A DNA stretch of 7,840 nt from Verrucomicrobiota bacterium (GCA_015658765.1 DQOE01000185.1:1-7840), one strand, 5' to 3'; positions 1 to 6,949 are shown, counted from the stretch's first letter. The notes: generated by a model from the letters alone, not told the origin. Made by a program: numbers and translations.

Positions 1-3000
1 CGCATCATAATGCAGCCCATCGTGATGAGCGGCGCAGTGGAGAAACCCATTTCCTCCGCGCCGAGCAACGCGGCGATAACCACGTCACGGCCGGTCTTGA
101 GACCGCCGTCGGTTTGCAGCACCACGCGGCTGCGAAGATCGTTGAGTACCAGCGTTTGGTGCGTCTCGGCAATGCCAAGTTCCCACGGCAATCCGGCGTG
201 CTTGATGCTGGTGAGCGGGGATGCGCCGGTGCCGCCGGTTTCGCCGGAAATCAAAATGTGATCCGCGTGCGCCTTGGCCACGCCCGCGGCGATGGTGCCC
301 ACGCCCACCTCGGACACGAGCTTCACACTCACACGCGCGGCGCGGTTGGCATTTTTGAGGTCGTGAATGAGCTGCGCCAGATCCTCGATGGAATAAATAT
401 CGTGATGCGGCGGAGGACTGATCAAGCCCACGCCGGGAGTGGAGTAGCGAATGCGCGCGATGGTGTCGTCCACTTTGCGCCCGGGCAACTCGCCGCCTTC
501 ACCGGGCTTTGCGCCTTGGGCAATTTTGATCTGCAACTCATCGGCGTTGGTGAGGTACCATATGTTCACCCCGAACCGCCCCGAGGCCACCTGCTTGATG
601 GCCGAGCGCTTGGAATCGCCGTTGGGTAGCGGATTGAATCGCGCAGAATCTTCGCCACCCTCGCCGGTGTTGCTCTTGCCACCGATGCGGTTCATGGCGA
701 TGGCCAACCCCTCGTGGGCCTCGGCGGAGATGGAACCGAAACTCATCGCGCCAGTGCAGAAACGCTTCACGATTTCACTTGCGGGTTGGACGTCGTCGAT
801 GGGAATTGGCCCGCCGTTGACGCCTTCCTTGAATTCCATCAGCCCGCGCAACGCGCAACGCGCCTTGGTGTCGCCGTTGATGTGGTTGGAAAATTGCTGG
901 TACGACGCAAAATCATTCGTGCGCGCGGCGGTTTGCAGCGCGGCGATGGATTCCGGATTCCACATATGTTTTTCGCCCTCGGCGCGCCAGTGGAATTCGC
1001 CGGGGTTGGGCAGCGACAGCGTTTCATCCTCAGCGCGTTCAGGAAAACCAAGCGCGTGGCGGCGCAACATTTCCTCGGCCAACTCATCGAGGTTGACGCC
1101 TTGCACACGACTGGCGGTGCCCACGAAACAGCGGTCAATTACGTCGTCCCGCAGGCCGATCGCCTCAAAAATCTGCGCCCCTTTATAAGAGTGCAACGTT
1201 GAGATACCCATTTTGGCCATCACTTTGAGCATTCCCTTGGCCACGCCCTTGCGATAGGCGGCGACGATGGATTCGTCATCGGCGAATTTCTCGGCATCGG
1301 TCAGCCCTTCGTGGCGCGCTTGCCACAGCGACTCGAAGGCGAGATACGGGTTAATGGCATCCGCGCCGTAGCCGACGAGCAAACAATGATGATGCACCTC
1401 GCGCGCCTCACCGGTTTCGAGCACGAGACCGATTTGCGTGCGCAACGCGTTTTTTACCAAATGATGATGCACCGCGCCGGTGGCCATCAAAGTGCTCAGC
1501 GGAATGCGGTCGGCGGAGATGGCGCGGTCGGAAAGAATGGCGAGACTGAAGCCATCGGCGATGGCGGCCTCGGCCTCGGCGCAAATGCGCTCGAGCGCGC
1601 CGGCCACGCCGACGGGGCCTTCGGTTTTGGGAAACGTGATGTCGATTTCCTTGGAGCGCCAGCCGCGATAATCCATCCCCTTGAGCGCGTGCAATTCCTC
1701 GTTGGTGAGAATGGGATGCGGCAGGCGCAGGCGTTGGCAGTGGGCCTCGGTGGTGTCGACCAGATTTTTCTCGGGGCCAATGTAACACTCGAGCGACATA
1801 ATGACTTCCTCGCGAATGGAATCGATGGCGGGATTGGTCACTTGCGCAAAGAGTTGGCGGAAGTAATCGTAAAGCATTCGCGGTTGATCGCTGAGACAGG
1901 CGAGCGAGGCGTCGTTGCCCATCGAGCCGACGGGATCGCGCAGCTCGTGGATGAGCGGCAGCAGCATAAACTGCATCGTCTCGGTGGTGAACCCGAAGGC
2001 TTGCATCCGCTGGCGGAGCGTGTCCGCGGCCAAACCGTGCGCGGTGCCGGCGGCGGCGAGGTCGTCCAGCTCGATGCGTTGGTTGCGGAGCCATTCGCCG
2101 TACGGGCGGCGCGTGGAAAAGTCGGCCTTGATTTCCTCATCGGGAACCATCGTGCCTTTTTCGAAATCGACGAGGAACATCCGGCCCGGCTGCAAGCGTC
2201 CCTTGGCTTTCACGTTGGCGGGATCCACGGGAATTACGCCCACTTCGCTGGCCATAATCACGCGGTCGTCGTGCGTGAGATAATAGCGACTGGGGCGCAG
2301 GCCGTTGCGGTCGAGCACGGCGCCGATGTATTTGCCGTCTGTGAACGCGATGGACGCGGGGCCATCCCACGGCTCCATCAAACAGGAATTGTACTCGTAA
2401 AAATCGCGCTTGGCTTGGGGCATTTGGCGGTGTTTCTGCCACGCCTCGGGCACCATCAGCAGCACGGATTCCTGCAGCGACCGGCCGCTCATCAACAGAA
2501 ACTCCAGCGCGTTGTCGAAGTTGCCCGAGTCGGAACATTCCGGCTCCATAATGGGATAAAGTTTTTGCAGGTCGTCGCTGAGCAGCTCGCTCCGCAACGT
2601 GCCTTCGCGCGCGCGCATCCAGTTGATGTTGCCGCGCATCGTGTTGATTTCGCCGTTGTGGCTCATAAACCGAAACGGCTGCGCGCGATCCCAACTCGGA
2701 AACGTGTTGGTCGAAAACCGCGAGTGCACCATCGCGAGGTGCGTTTGGAAATCGGGATTGCTCAAGTCATCAAAGTAGTTGAGCAACTGATCCGTGGTGA
2801 GCATCCCCTTGTAAATCATCACCTTGGTGGACAGGCTGCAAATGTAAAACAGCAACGCCTGTTCAAGCGAGGCATCGAGGCGCAGCTGATGGCTGGCGCG
2901 TTTGCGGATGATGTAAAGCTGGCGCTCAAAGTCATCGCCCTCCACGCCCTCGGCTGCGCCGATGAAAAGCTGCATGATGCAAGGCTCGGCCGCGCGCGCG

Positions 3001-3443
3001 CTGGGGCCGACGTCGGCCTTGTCCGCTTGCACCGGCACGGCGCGCCAACCGAGGCAGATTTGGCCCTGCTCGGCGATGATGCTTTCAACCGTGGCGATGC
3101 ACTTGTTGCGTTCGGCTTCAATTTGCGGCAGAAAAACCAGCCCCGCGCCGAAGCGCCCCTTGGCGGGCAACTCCACGCCCATCTCCTCGCGGGCGACCTT
3201 TTCGAGAAAGCCCCACGGCAAGCCGGTGAGGATGCCGCTGCCATCGCCGGTGTTGGCCTCGCAGCCGCACGCGCCGCGATGGTCCATATTTTTGAGCATC
3301 TGAATGGCATCGAGCACAATCTGATGGCTCGGCACGCCCTTCACATTAGCCACAAAGCCCACGCCGCAGCTATCCTTCTCATTGGCGGGATCGTACAGGC
3401 CCTGCTTTTTGGGGAACCCAATTCTTTTAACTCTGTCACTCAT
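1..3443 (-). CDS. gltB: Glutamate synthase large subunit (partial, C-terminus beyond left edge)
   Basis: Ferredoxin- or NADPH-type glutamate synthase large chain, which converts glutamine plus 2-oxoglutarate to two glutamates (GS-GOGAT ammonia assimilation, cytoplasmic). I read the minus strand from ATG at 3443. The N-terminus has a short propeptide ending KDS, then Cys26-GVGF, the class II amidotransferase nucleophile exposed by processing. HRGACGCE and NTGDGSGIL follow. [14 protein letters not shown] (about 357-370) and [10 protein letters not shown] (378-387) close the amidotransferase domain. The central domain shows [19 protein letters not shown], and the FMN domain shows [10 protein letters not shown] (about residue 900) and [10 protein letters not shown] (1067-1076). 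The last codons read MGCIMM. Cys1144 there is the first of the three 3Fe-4S ligands, so roughly 350 residues are missing off the window. The reading frame is the same at both ends, so I see no frameshift. The Shine-Dalgarno is weak. An upstream ATG five bases earlier (at 3448) hits a stop after one codon, so 3443 is the start. gltD is not in view. Confidence 0.97.
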   Translation of the reverse strand, partial: MSDRVKRIGFPKKQGLYDPANEKDSCGVGFVANVKGVPSHQIVLDAIQMLKNMDHRGACGCEANTGDGSGILTGLPWGFLEKVAREEMGVELPAKGRFGAGLVFLPQIEAERNKCIATVESIIAEQGQICLGWRAVPVQADKADVGPSARAAEPCIMQLFIGAAEGVEGDDFERQLYIIRKRASHQLRLDASLEQALLFYICSLSTKVMIYKGMLTTDQLLNYFDDLSNPDFQTHLAMVHSRFSTNTFPSWDRAQPFRFMSHNGEINTMRGNINWMRAREGTLRSELLSDDLQKLYPIMEPECSDSGNFDNALEFLLMSGRSLQESVLLMVPEAWQKHRQMPQAKRDFYEYNSCLMEPWDGPASIAFTDGKYIGAVLDRNGLRPSRYYLTHDDRVIMASEVGVIPVDPANVKAKGRLQPGRMFLVDFEKGTMVPDEEIKADFSTRRPYGEWLRNQRIELDDLAAAGTAHGLAADTLRQRMQAFGFTTETMQFMLLPLIHELRDPVGSMGNDASLACLSDQPRMLYDYFRQLFAQVTNPAIDSIREEVIMSLECYIGPEKNLVDTTEAHCQRLRLPHPILTNEELHALKGMDYRGWRSKEIDITFPKTEGPVGVAGALERICAEAEAAIADGFSLAILSDRAISADRIPLSTLMATGAVHHHLVKNALRTQIGLVLETGEAREVHHHCLLVGYGADAINPYLAFESLWQARHEGLTDAEKFADDESIVAAYRKGVAKGMLKVMAKMGISTLHSYKGAQIFEAIGLRDDVIDRCFVGTASRVQGVNLDELAEEMLRRHALGFPERAEDETLSLPNPGEFHWRAEGEKHMWNPESIAALQTAARTNDFASYQQFSNHINGDTKARCALRGLMEFKEGVNGGPIPIDDVQPASEIVKRFCTGAMSFGSISAEAHEGLAIAMNRIGGKSNTGEGGEDSARFNPLPNGDSKRSAIKQVASGRFGVNIWYLTNADELQIKIAQGAKPGEGGELPGRKVDDTIARIRYSTPGVGLISPPPHHDIYSIEDLAQLIHDLKNANRAARVSVKLVSEVGVGTIAAGVAKAHADHILISGETGGTGASPLTSIKHAGLPWELGIAETHQTLVLNDLRSRVVLQTDGGLKTGRDVVIAALLGAEEMGFSTAPLITMGCIMM

Positions 3444-3456
3444 TCCATCTAATCCC

Positions 3457-3485
3457 AATAAATCTGGATCACATCAAACGTTCAA
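3457..3485 (-). promoter_or_regulatory. Possible gltB promoter close to the start codon
   Basis: On the minus strand, TTGAAC (3480-3485) and TTTATT (3457-3462) are separated by 17 bp. Each matches the sigma-70 boxes at about 4 of 6 positions. Transcription would start only about 7 bases before the gltB ATG, giving an almost leaderless mRNA. A rival promoter lies farther upstream: ATGACA at 3645-3650, 17 bp, CATAAG at 3622-3627. It would give a leader of about 170 nt running through both hairpins. The sequence alone does not decide between them. Confidence 0.3.
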
Positions 3486-3526
3486 AAATCGTCAGTTTTT
3501 CCAAGCACAACAGCCGCCTGACGATT
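3484..3526 (-). terminator. Hairpin with U-tract upstream of gltB (terminator or attenuator)
   Basis: On the minus strand AATCGTCAG (3526-3518) can pair perfectly over 9 bp with CTGACGATT (3495-3487) around a 22-nt loop, and the 3' arm runs into TTTTT (3488-3484). It lies about 40 bp before the gltB ATG. It could be the second of two tandem terminators of the glycerate kinase transcript, or an attenuator in the gltB leader. The large loop weakens it as a plain terminator. Confidence 0.5.
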
Positions 3527-3533
3527 ACGGCTT

Positions 3534-3555
3534 AAAAAGACCCCTGTAAGAGGCC
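3534..3555 (-). terminator. Intrinsic terminator downstream of glycerate kinase gene
   Basis: On the minus strand GGCCTC (3555-3550), loop TTACA, GGGGTC (3544-3539) form a 6-bp stem with two G-U pairs, followed directly by TTTTT (3538-3534). It lies about 120 bp after the glycerate kinase stop and points toward gltB, so it probably separates the two same-strand genes. The stem is modest. Confidence 0.5.
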
Positions 3556-3668
3556 GGGCAGCATCCCACAGTCAAAAAGGTTGAGCAACATTTTAATGCC
3601 TAATGATCTTCATTAGTTTTTCTTATGTATGTGGCAGTGAACATTGTCATTTCAACCATTTTTCCGGC

Positions 3669-3695
3669 TTCGTGCTAATCCGTGAAACTCGTGTT
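3669..3695. repeat. Three 9-bp CGTG units overlapping the end of the glycerate kinase gene
   Basis: The plus strand reads TTCGTGCTA, ATCCGTGAA, ACTCGTGTT, with CGTG repeating every 9 bp at 3671, 3680 and 3689. The same type of unit (TTCGTGCTT, TTCGTGTTT, TTCGTGGTT) occurs at 7509-7535, and the octamer TTCGTGCT is identical at both places. The repeat provides the last codons (NTSFTD) and the TAG stop of the glycerate kinase gene on the other strand. Confidence 0.6.
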
Positions 3696-4817
3696 CGGAC
3701 TCAAAACCCCCTCGCGCTTGGCCAATTGCTCGAGATGGGACGCCGCGTTGGCCATCGCCTCCGGCTCGCTCGCCAAGTCCGGCACCAACGCGGCCAAGCG
3801 CCAAAAGAGTCGCTTCCCGGGTTCGACCTCCGCTTGGCCAAGCGCCAACTGACCGGCCAAGCCAATGCACGGCTTGCCAAGTCGTCGGCAAAGCGCCGCG
3901 ACCTGCCCTGTCCCCTTCCCCATCAGCGTCTGCTCGTCGATCGCCCCCTCCGCCGTCACCACGAAATCTGCCTCAGCAACTTTCGTTTCCAACTCGGTCG
4001 CCTTGGCGAACACCTCGAAGCCGGACTCAATCGTCGCCCCGGCAAACGCCATCAACCCAAAACCCAGCCCTCCCGCCGCCCCGGCGCCCGGCGTCAGCGA
4101 GAAATCACCGCCAAGCGTCTCGGCGGTGACCTTGGCCAAGCGGCCGAGGCAGGCGTCCGCCTTGGCGAAATCCTCCGGGCGCATGCCCTTCTGCGGCCCA
4201 TAAACCCACGTGGCCCCATCGACACCGAGCAGGGGGTTTTGAACATCACTCGCCACCGTCACGCCTGGCCAAGCGCGGCTTGTCGGCGACTCGATCAAAG
4301 CCAGGCCGTCGAGCCGTGTCCACTGCTCAATCGGTTTGCCCGACTCGTCGCGGAACACCCAGCCGAGCGCCCGCGCCATTCCGAATCCGCCGTCGTTTGT
4401 CGCGCTGCCCCCGATGCCCGTGAGGCAGTGCGCCGCCCCCGCTTGCCCAGCGGCAAGCAGCAGTTGCCCCACTCCGCGCGTGTCCAAGTCGAATGGATGA
4501 GACCGCCCCAGCGCCAACAAGGCCAAGCCGTTCGATTGCGCCGTCTCCACCACCCCTTGGCCGGACTCGGAATCAAACCACCAAGCTGCCGGCCGCGCTT
4601 GGCCCGCCGCATCGACAACCTCGACAAGCTGCTCCTCCAACCCAAGCGCGCCCGCCATCACCGGCCCGAAGCCGTCCCCGCCGTCACTCATCGGCAGCAG
4701 TGCCAGCGTGTCGTCCGGGCACGCCGCCGCCCAGCCACGGGCGATCGCCCCGGCCGCTTCCTGCGCCGAGAGCGACCCTTTGAATTTATCCGGAACAATG
4801 AGAATTCGGCGTGTCAT
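3675..4817 (-). CDS. garK: Glycerate kinase, GarK/GlxK family
   Basis: Phosphorylates D-glycerate with ATP; this family (glycerate kinase type 1, PF02595) is known to make 2-phosphoglycerate, linking glycerate, glyoxylate or glucarate breakdown to lower glycolysis in the cytoplasm. The 380 residues match the usual family length. Visible motifs are DKFKGS (10-15), MSDGGDG (43-49), GIGGSATNDGG (134-144), ASDVQNPLLG (189-198), YGPQKG (206-211), PGAGAAGGLGFG (243-254) and TAEGAIDEQTLMGK (288-301). The start at 4817 puts the first beta strand RRILIVPDKFKGS at the expected distance. No strong Shine-Dalgarno is seen; GAGG lies about 17-20 bases upstream. It is divergent from the redoxin gene and upstream of gltB on the same strand, with terminators between. 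The last residues (NTSFTD) and the stop come from a 9-bp-period repeat, so the native C-terminus may have been replaced. The GarK and GlxK paralogues cannot be told apart here; the symbol denotes the family. Confidence 0.95.
   Translation of the reverse strand: MTRRILIVPDKFKGSLSAQEAAGAIARGWAAACPDDTLALLPMSDGGDGFGPVMAGALGLEEQLVEVVDAAGQARPAAWWFDSESGQGVVETAQSNGLALLALGRSHPFDLDTRGVGQLLLAAGQAGAAHCLTGIGGSATNDGGFGMARALGWVFRDESGKPIEQWTRLDGLALIESPTSRAWPGVTVASDVQNPLLGVDGATWVYGPQKGMRPEDFAKADACLGRLAKVTAETLGGDFSLTPGAGAAGGLGFGLMAFAGATIESGFEVFAKATELETKVAEADFVVTAEGAIDEQTLMGKGTGQVAALCRRLGKPCIGLAGQLALGQAEVEPGKRLFWRLAALVPDLASEPEAMANAASHLEQLAKREGVLSPNTSFTD
3831..3844. repeat. Perfect 14-bp palindrome CGCTTGGCCAAGCG, copy 1
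   Basis: This is an exact self-complementary 14-mer inside the glycerate kinase gene, encoding L-G-Q-A. Near-copies lie at 3715-3728 (12/14), 4129-4142 (12/14) and 4262-4275 (13/14) in the same gene, where it is read in other codon phases. Confidence 0.75.
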
Positions 4818-4883
4818 GGCACGGAAAAAGGTTGCCTCGGAAATAGTTTATGGCAATCTGTTTTCGCGTTTGAGGAAATCAAA
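4818..4883. promoter_or_regulatory. Divergent promoter region between glycerate kinase and redoxin genes
   Basis: These 66 bp must hold the 5' signals of both divergent genes unless either is transcribed from inside its neighbour. The only clear element is TGAGG (4871-4875), 8 bases before the redoxin ATG, which acts as its Shine-Dalgarno. An AT-rich core around 4841-4851 could hold -10 boxes, but I found no convincing -35/-10 pair on either strand. Confidence 0.35.
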
Positions 4884-5216
4884 ATGGAAAAACCAAATAT
4901 AATCGCCTACATGAAGCCATCCTGCGGCTGGAGCAATGGCGTCCGCGCCGTGATGCAAAAGTACGACCTGCCGTTCGAGGATCGCGACATCATCAACGAC
5001 CCCAGCCAACGGCAGGAGATGATCCAGAAAACCGGCCAAATGCTGCAGCCGTGCGTCGAGGTCAACGGCAGCATGCTGGCCGACGTCAGCGGCGAGGAGG
5101 TCGAGGCCTATCTGCTGGCCAACAGTCTGGTGGAAAACACCGACCGCGAAGCCGGCGCACCGACCAACCAGCCGTGCGAAAATGAAATGAGCGAAAGCGA
5201 AATCAACTTCCGCTAA
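4884..5216 (+). CDS. Glutaredoxin-like CxxS redoxin
   Basis: Small thioredoxin-fold protein of 110 residues, glutaredoxin-like. The sequence shows a first strand NIIAYMKPS leading to Cys14-Gly-Trp-Ser17, a CxxS (monothiol-type) active site resembling the CGFS class. A helix GVRAVMQKY and a second strand PFEDRDI follow. LQP-Cys57-VEVNG occupies the place of the cis-proline loop, and SGEEVEAYLLANSLV is the last helix. A polar tail with Cys98 (87-110) is probably disordered. The likely role is cytosolic thiol-disulphide exchange or cluster/thiol handling; the exact substrate is unknown. The start at 4884 was chosen because GAGG sits 8 bases upstream and the fold begins right there. The reading frame is open back to 3603, but that part is antisense to the glycerate kinase gene. 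An extra Cys next to the cis-Pro position is unusual. It ends 33 bp before the convergent PopT-like gene. Confidence 0.88.
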   Translation: MEKPNIIAYMKPSCGWSNGVRAVMQKYDLPFEDRDIINDPSQRQEMIQKTGQMLQPCVEVNGSMLADVSGEEVEAYLLANSLVENTDREAGAPTNQPCENEMSESEINFR

Positions 5217-5240
5217 GCCAAGCCGGACAAACCAATTCCA

Positions 5241-5266
5241 GGGCGGCTCTCAGCCGCCCTTTTTTT
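5241..5266 (+). terminator. Strong intrinsic terminator of the redoxin gene
   Basis: GGGCGGCT (5241-5248), loop CTC, AGCCGCCC (5252-5259), then seven T (5260-5266). The perfect 8-bp GC-rich stem starts 24 bp after the redoxin stop. On the minus strand the same hairpin lacks a following U-tract (GGAATTGGTTT), so it is a poorer terminator in that direction. The minus-strand DUF368 stop codon (5250-5252) lies in this hairpin. Confidence 0.93.
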
Positions 5267-6293
5267 GTGCCTTGGCTTGATCGTACTTGATGAACGCCGC
5301 GACGAGGCCGGAGCCGACGAGAAAGGCGATGAGCGTCCACATCGTGTTGGCGTCGGTGGGCGGGTTGATCCAGTCGAGATCCACCCGCACTAAACCGACG
5401 TTGTCGTCGCCGACGGTCTCAAACTTCCGGAACGGCCAAAGGGCCGCGAGCGACCCCGCCATCAAGCCGGCCAGCCAAGCCACTGTCGGGTCGTGCCAGC
5501 GCGACAACACCCACTTCAGCAGCCGCGTAAACAGCAGCAACCCGGCGGCGCATCCCGCCATGAACACCAGCACCACGAGCGCGTCCCAATCGTTCACCGC
5601 CTGCAGCACTTCAAAATAAGCGCCCAACAAAATCATGATGAACGACCCGCTCACACCCGGCAGCACCATCGCCGAGATGGCCACCGCGCCGCACAAAAAA
5701 TAAAACGCGATCCGCGTTGCCCCCGCTTGGCCAAGCGGCGACTGCGCCTGGGCAACTTCCGGCGCGGCGGCCTGCTTGATCTGGGCTTGTTTCATTTCGA
5801 CTTTGCGCTTGGCATCGCTGAGTTGCTGTTCCGAATCGGCCGAGAAGGTCAACGCCAACACCAACCCCAAGCCGACCACGGCGCTCAACCCCTCCACCGC
5901 TCCGAAGCGGCGGATCATTTTTACCGGCATCCAGATCGACACCAGAATCAGCCCGGTGAAAAAGCCGTAAGTCGGATCGTGCCACTGATCGAGCAGCCAC
6001 ACCATCACCCGCGAAAAGACGACCACCGCCACCGCGCCGCCGGCGGCGATCCAACTCAAAAAAGCCCCGTCGATTTGCCGCCACTCCGTGCGGAATCTCT
6101 CCTTCGCACCGTCCCGGAAGCCCGCGACACCCAGCGCGGCGGTGAGTGTGCCGGGGCCGATGTTGCCCACGGCGGCGATGAGGCGCTCGTAGATGCCAAG
6201 CGCAAGCGCCATGCTCCCGCCGCTCACGCCGGGGATGATGTTCGCAACCCCGATCAGGAATCCGTGCAGAATCGTTTTGAATACAGCCGCCAT
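5250..6293 (-). CDS. popT: DUF368 family membrane protein, PopT-like undecaprenyl-phosphate translocase
   Basis: Polytopic inner-membrane protein of the DUF368 family (PF04018). Members are reported to return undecaprenyl phosphate, the lipid carrier for peptidoglycan and other envelope polymers, across the cytoplasmic membrane. The two halves carry matching motifs: PGVSGGS (21-27) with PGVSGSF (212-218), and WHDPTYGFFTG (104-114) with WHDPTVAWLAG (266-276), which fits the internal duplication of the family. Hydrophobic segments alternate throughout. Residues about 151-194 form a long hydrophilic, Gln/Ala/Lys-rich linker between the halves (SADSEQQLSDAKRKVEMKQA and onward), probably helical, and the C-terminus is basic (KAQKKGG). 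I chose ATG 6293 (347 aa, MAAVFKTILHG). The alternative TTG at 6338 lies inside the upstream terminator's U-tract. The stop lies within the redoxin gene's terminator hairpin. No separate promoter was recognised, so it may depend on read-through from the peroxiredoxin gene. Confidence 0.92.
   Translation of the reverse strand: MAAVFKTILHGFLIGVANIIPGVSGGSMALALGIYERLIAAVGNIGPGTLTAALGVAGFRDGAKERFRTEWRQIDGAFLSWIAAGGAVAVVVFSRVMVWLLDQWHDPTYGFFTGLILVSIWMPVKMIRRFGAVEGLSAVVGLGLVLALTFSADSEQQLSDAKRKVEMKQAQIKQAAAPEVAQAQSPLGQAGATRIAFYFLCGAVAISAMVLPGVSGSFIMILLGAYFEVLQAVNDWDALVVLVFMAGCAAGLLLFTRLLKWVLSRWHDPTVAWLAGLMAGSLAALWPFRKFETVGDDNVGLVRVDLDWINPPTDANTMWTLIAFLVGSGLVAAFIKYDQAKAQKKGG
5724..5737. repeat. Perfect 14-bp palindrome CGCTTGGCCAAGCG, copy 2
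   Basis: Identical to the copy at 3831-3844. It falls in the hydrophilic linker of the DUF368 protein and encodes L-G-Q-A (residues 187-190), a stretch unlikely to be conserved for protein function. Confidence 0.75.
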
Positions 6294-6332
6294 CGCTCGC
6301 GCGGATTCCAACCCAGCCAGACGCAAATGGCC

Positions 6333-6365
6333 AAACAAAAACGGCAGCCGTTTTGCCGACTGCCG
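6333..6365 (-). terminator. Intrinsic terminator of the peroxiredoxin gene
   Basis: On the minus strand CGGCAGTC (6365-6358), loop GGCAAAAC, GGCTGCCG (6349-6342) form an 8-bp stem with one G-U pair, followed by TTTTTGTTT (6341-6333). It lies about 20 bp after the peroxiredoxin stop and about 40 bp before the DUF368 ATG. Confidence 0.85.
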
Positions 6366-6386
6366 CTCGATAAAGGGGTTTGCTGC

Positions 6387-6866
6387 CTATTGCAGCTTGG
6401 CCAAGGTCTCCTTGATCGCGTCGAAATTCGGGAGATCCTTCGGGGTCGGCGTCTGCTCGCTGTATTGCACCACGCCGTCCTTGTCGATGACGAACGCCGC
6501 ACGCGCCGCAACCGAGCCGAAGCCCATCAAGTCGTCGAGCAACACGCCGTAGTCGGCGGCGACCGATTTGTTCAGGTCGCTCGCCAGCGTGATGCCGATG
6601 CTCTCCTTCTGCGCCCAGGCTTCCTGCGCAAACGGGCTGTCCACGCTGATGCCGATGACATCTGCGTTCAGGTCGGTGTACGCGCCGAGCCCGGCGGTGA
6701 TGTCGCACAACTCGCCGGTGCAAACGCCGGTGAAAGCGAGTGGGACGAACAACAGCACAGTGTTTTTGCTGCCAAAATTGCTGCTGAGGGTGACGTCGGT
6801 GACATCGCCGCTGCTCTTGGATTTCAGCGTGAAATCCGGTGCCTTGGTTCCTACTTCAATTGCCAT
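6387..6866 (-). CDS. Peroxiredoxin, AhpE-like (redoxin/AhpC-TSA family)
   Basis: Cysteine-based peroxidase that reduces hydrogen or organic peroxides in the cytoplasm, at 159 residues the usual size for AhpE/BCP-like enzymes. The N-terminus KAPDFTLKS is typical. The active-site run is P42-L-A-F-T46-G-V-C49, giving the PxxxTxxC motif with peroxidatic Cys49. Cys54 (CTGELC) is five residues later and could act as a nearby resolving cysteine. Arg122 in AARAAFVIDKDG matches the conserved catalytic arginine before the FVID strand, and VIGISVDSPFAQEAWA (70-85) is the family's middle strand and helix. The ATG at 6866 is preceded by an A-rich stretch rather than a clear Shine-Dalgarno. A good promoter lies about 40-65 bp upstream and a terminator follows the stop. 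The nearby redoxin gene could supply reductant, but they are on opposite strands with a gene between, so that link is only a guess. Confidence 0.96.
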   Translation of the reverse strand: MAIEVGTKAPDFTLKSKSSGDVTDVTLSSNFGSKNTVLLFVPLAFTGVCTGELCDITAGLGAYTDLNADVIGISVDSPFAQEAWAQKESIGITLASDLNKSVAADYGVLLDDLMGFGSVAARAAFVIDKDGVVQYSEQTPTPKDLPNFDAIKETLAKLQ

Positions 6867-6902
6867 GTTTTTTTCTTGTTAAGTGGCTCGATGGCCGCGC
6901 TC

Positions 6903-6930
6903 CTTTTACAGCACGCTTGCCCAAAGTCAA
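6903..6930 (-). promoter_or_regulatory. Promoter of the peroxiredoxin gene
   Basis: On the minus strand TTGACT (6930-6925, 5/6) and TAAAAG (6908-6903, 4/6) are separated by 16 bp. Transcription would start near 6896, leaving a leader of about 30 nt. Two copies of CGCTTGCCCAA (plus strand) lie in the spacer and just upstream of the -35. Confidence 0.6.
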
Positions 6931-6947
6931 CAGCGCTTGCCCAAGCG
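6914..6947. repeat. Paired 11-bp direct repeats between two divergent promoters (possible operator)
   Basis: CGCTTGCCCAA occurs at 6914-6924 and 6934-6944, exactly 20 bp apart, or about two helical turns. The second copy extends to CGCTTGCCCAAGCG (6934-6947), one base different from the 14-bp palindrome found elsewhere. The copies bracket the peroxiredoxin -35 and lie just upstream of the proposed rnpB promoter. Regulator binding is inferred only from spacing and position. Confidence 0.5.
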
Positions 6948-6949
6948 GC

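Noticed and set aside
1311..3452. 713-codon open frame on the plus strand
   Set aside because: It is fully antisense to gltB, whose motifs are unmistakable on the minus strand. The long frame is a by-product of GC-rich codon use.
3600..3623. CTAATG-ATCTT-CATTAG followed by a T-run on the plus strand, like a terminator
   Set aside because: The stem is 6 bp and AT-rich, and no plus-strand gene lies upstream. It is probably a chance inverted repeat in an AT-rich intergenic region.
3603..4883. Open frame extending the redoxin gene upstream by 427 codons
   Set aside because: This part is antisense to the glycerate kinase gene, has an Arg/Pro-rich composition without domains, and the redoxin fold and Shine-Dalgarno both start at 4884.
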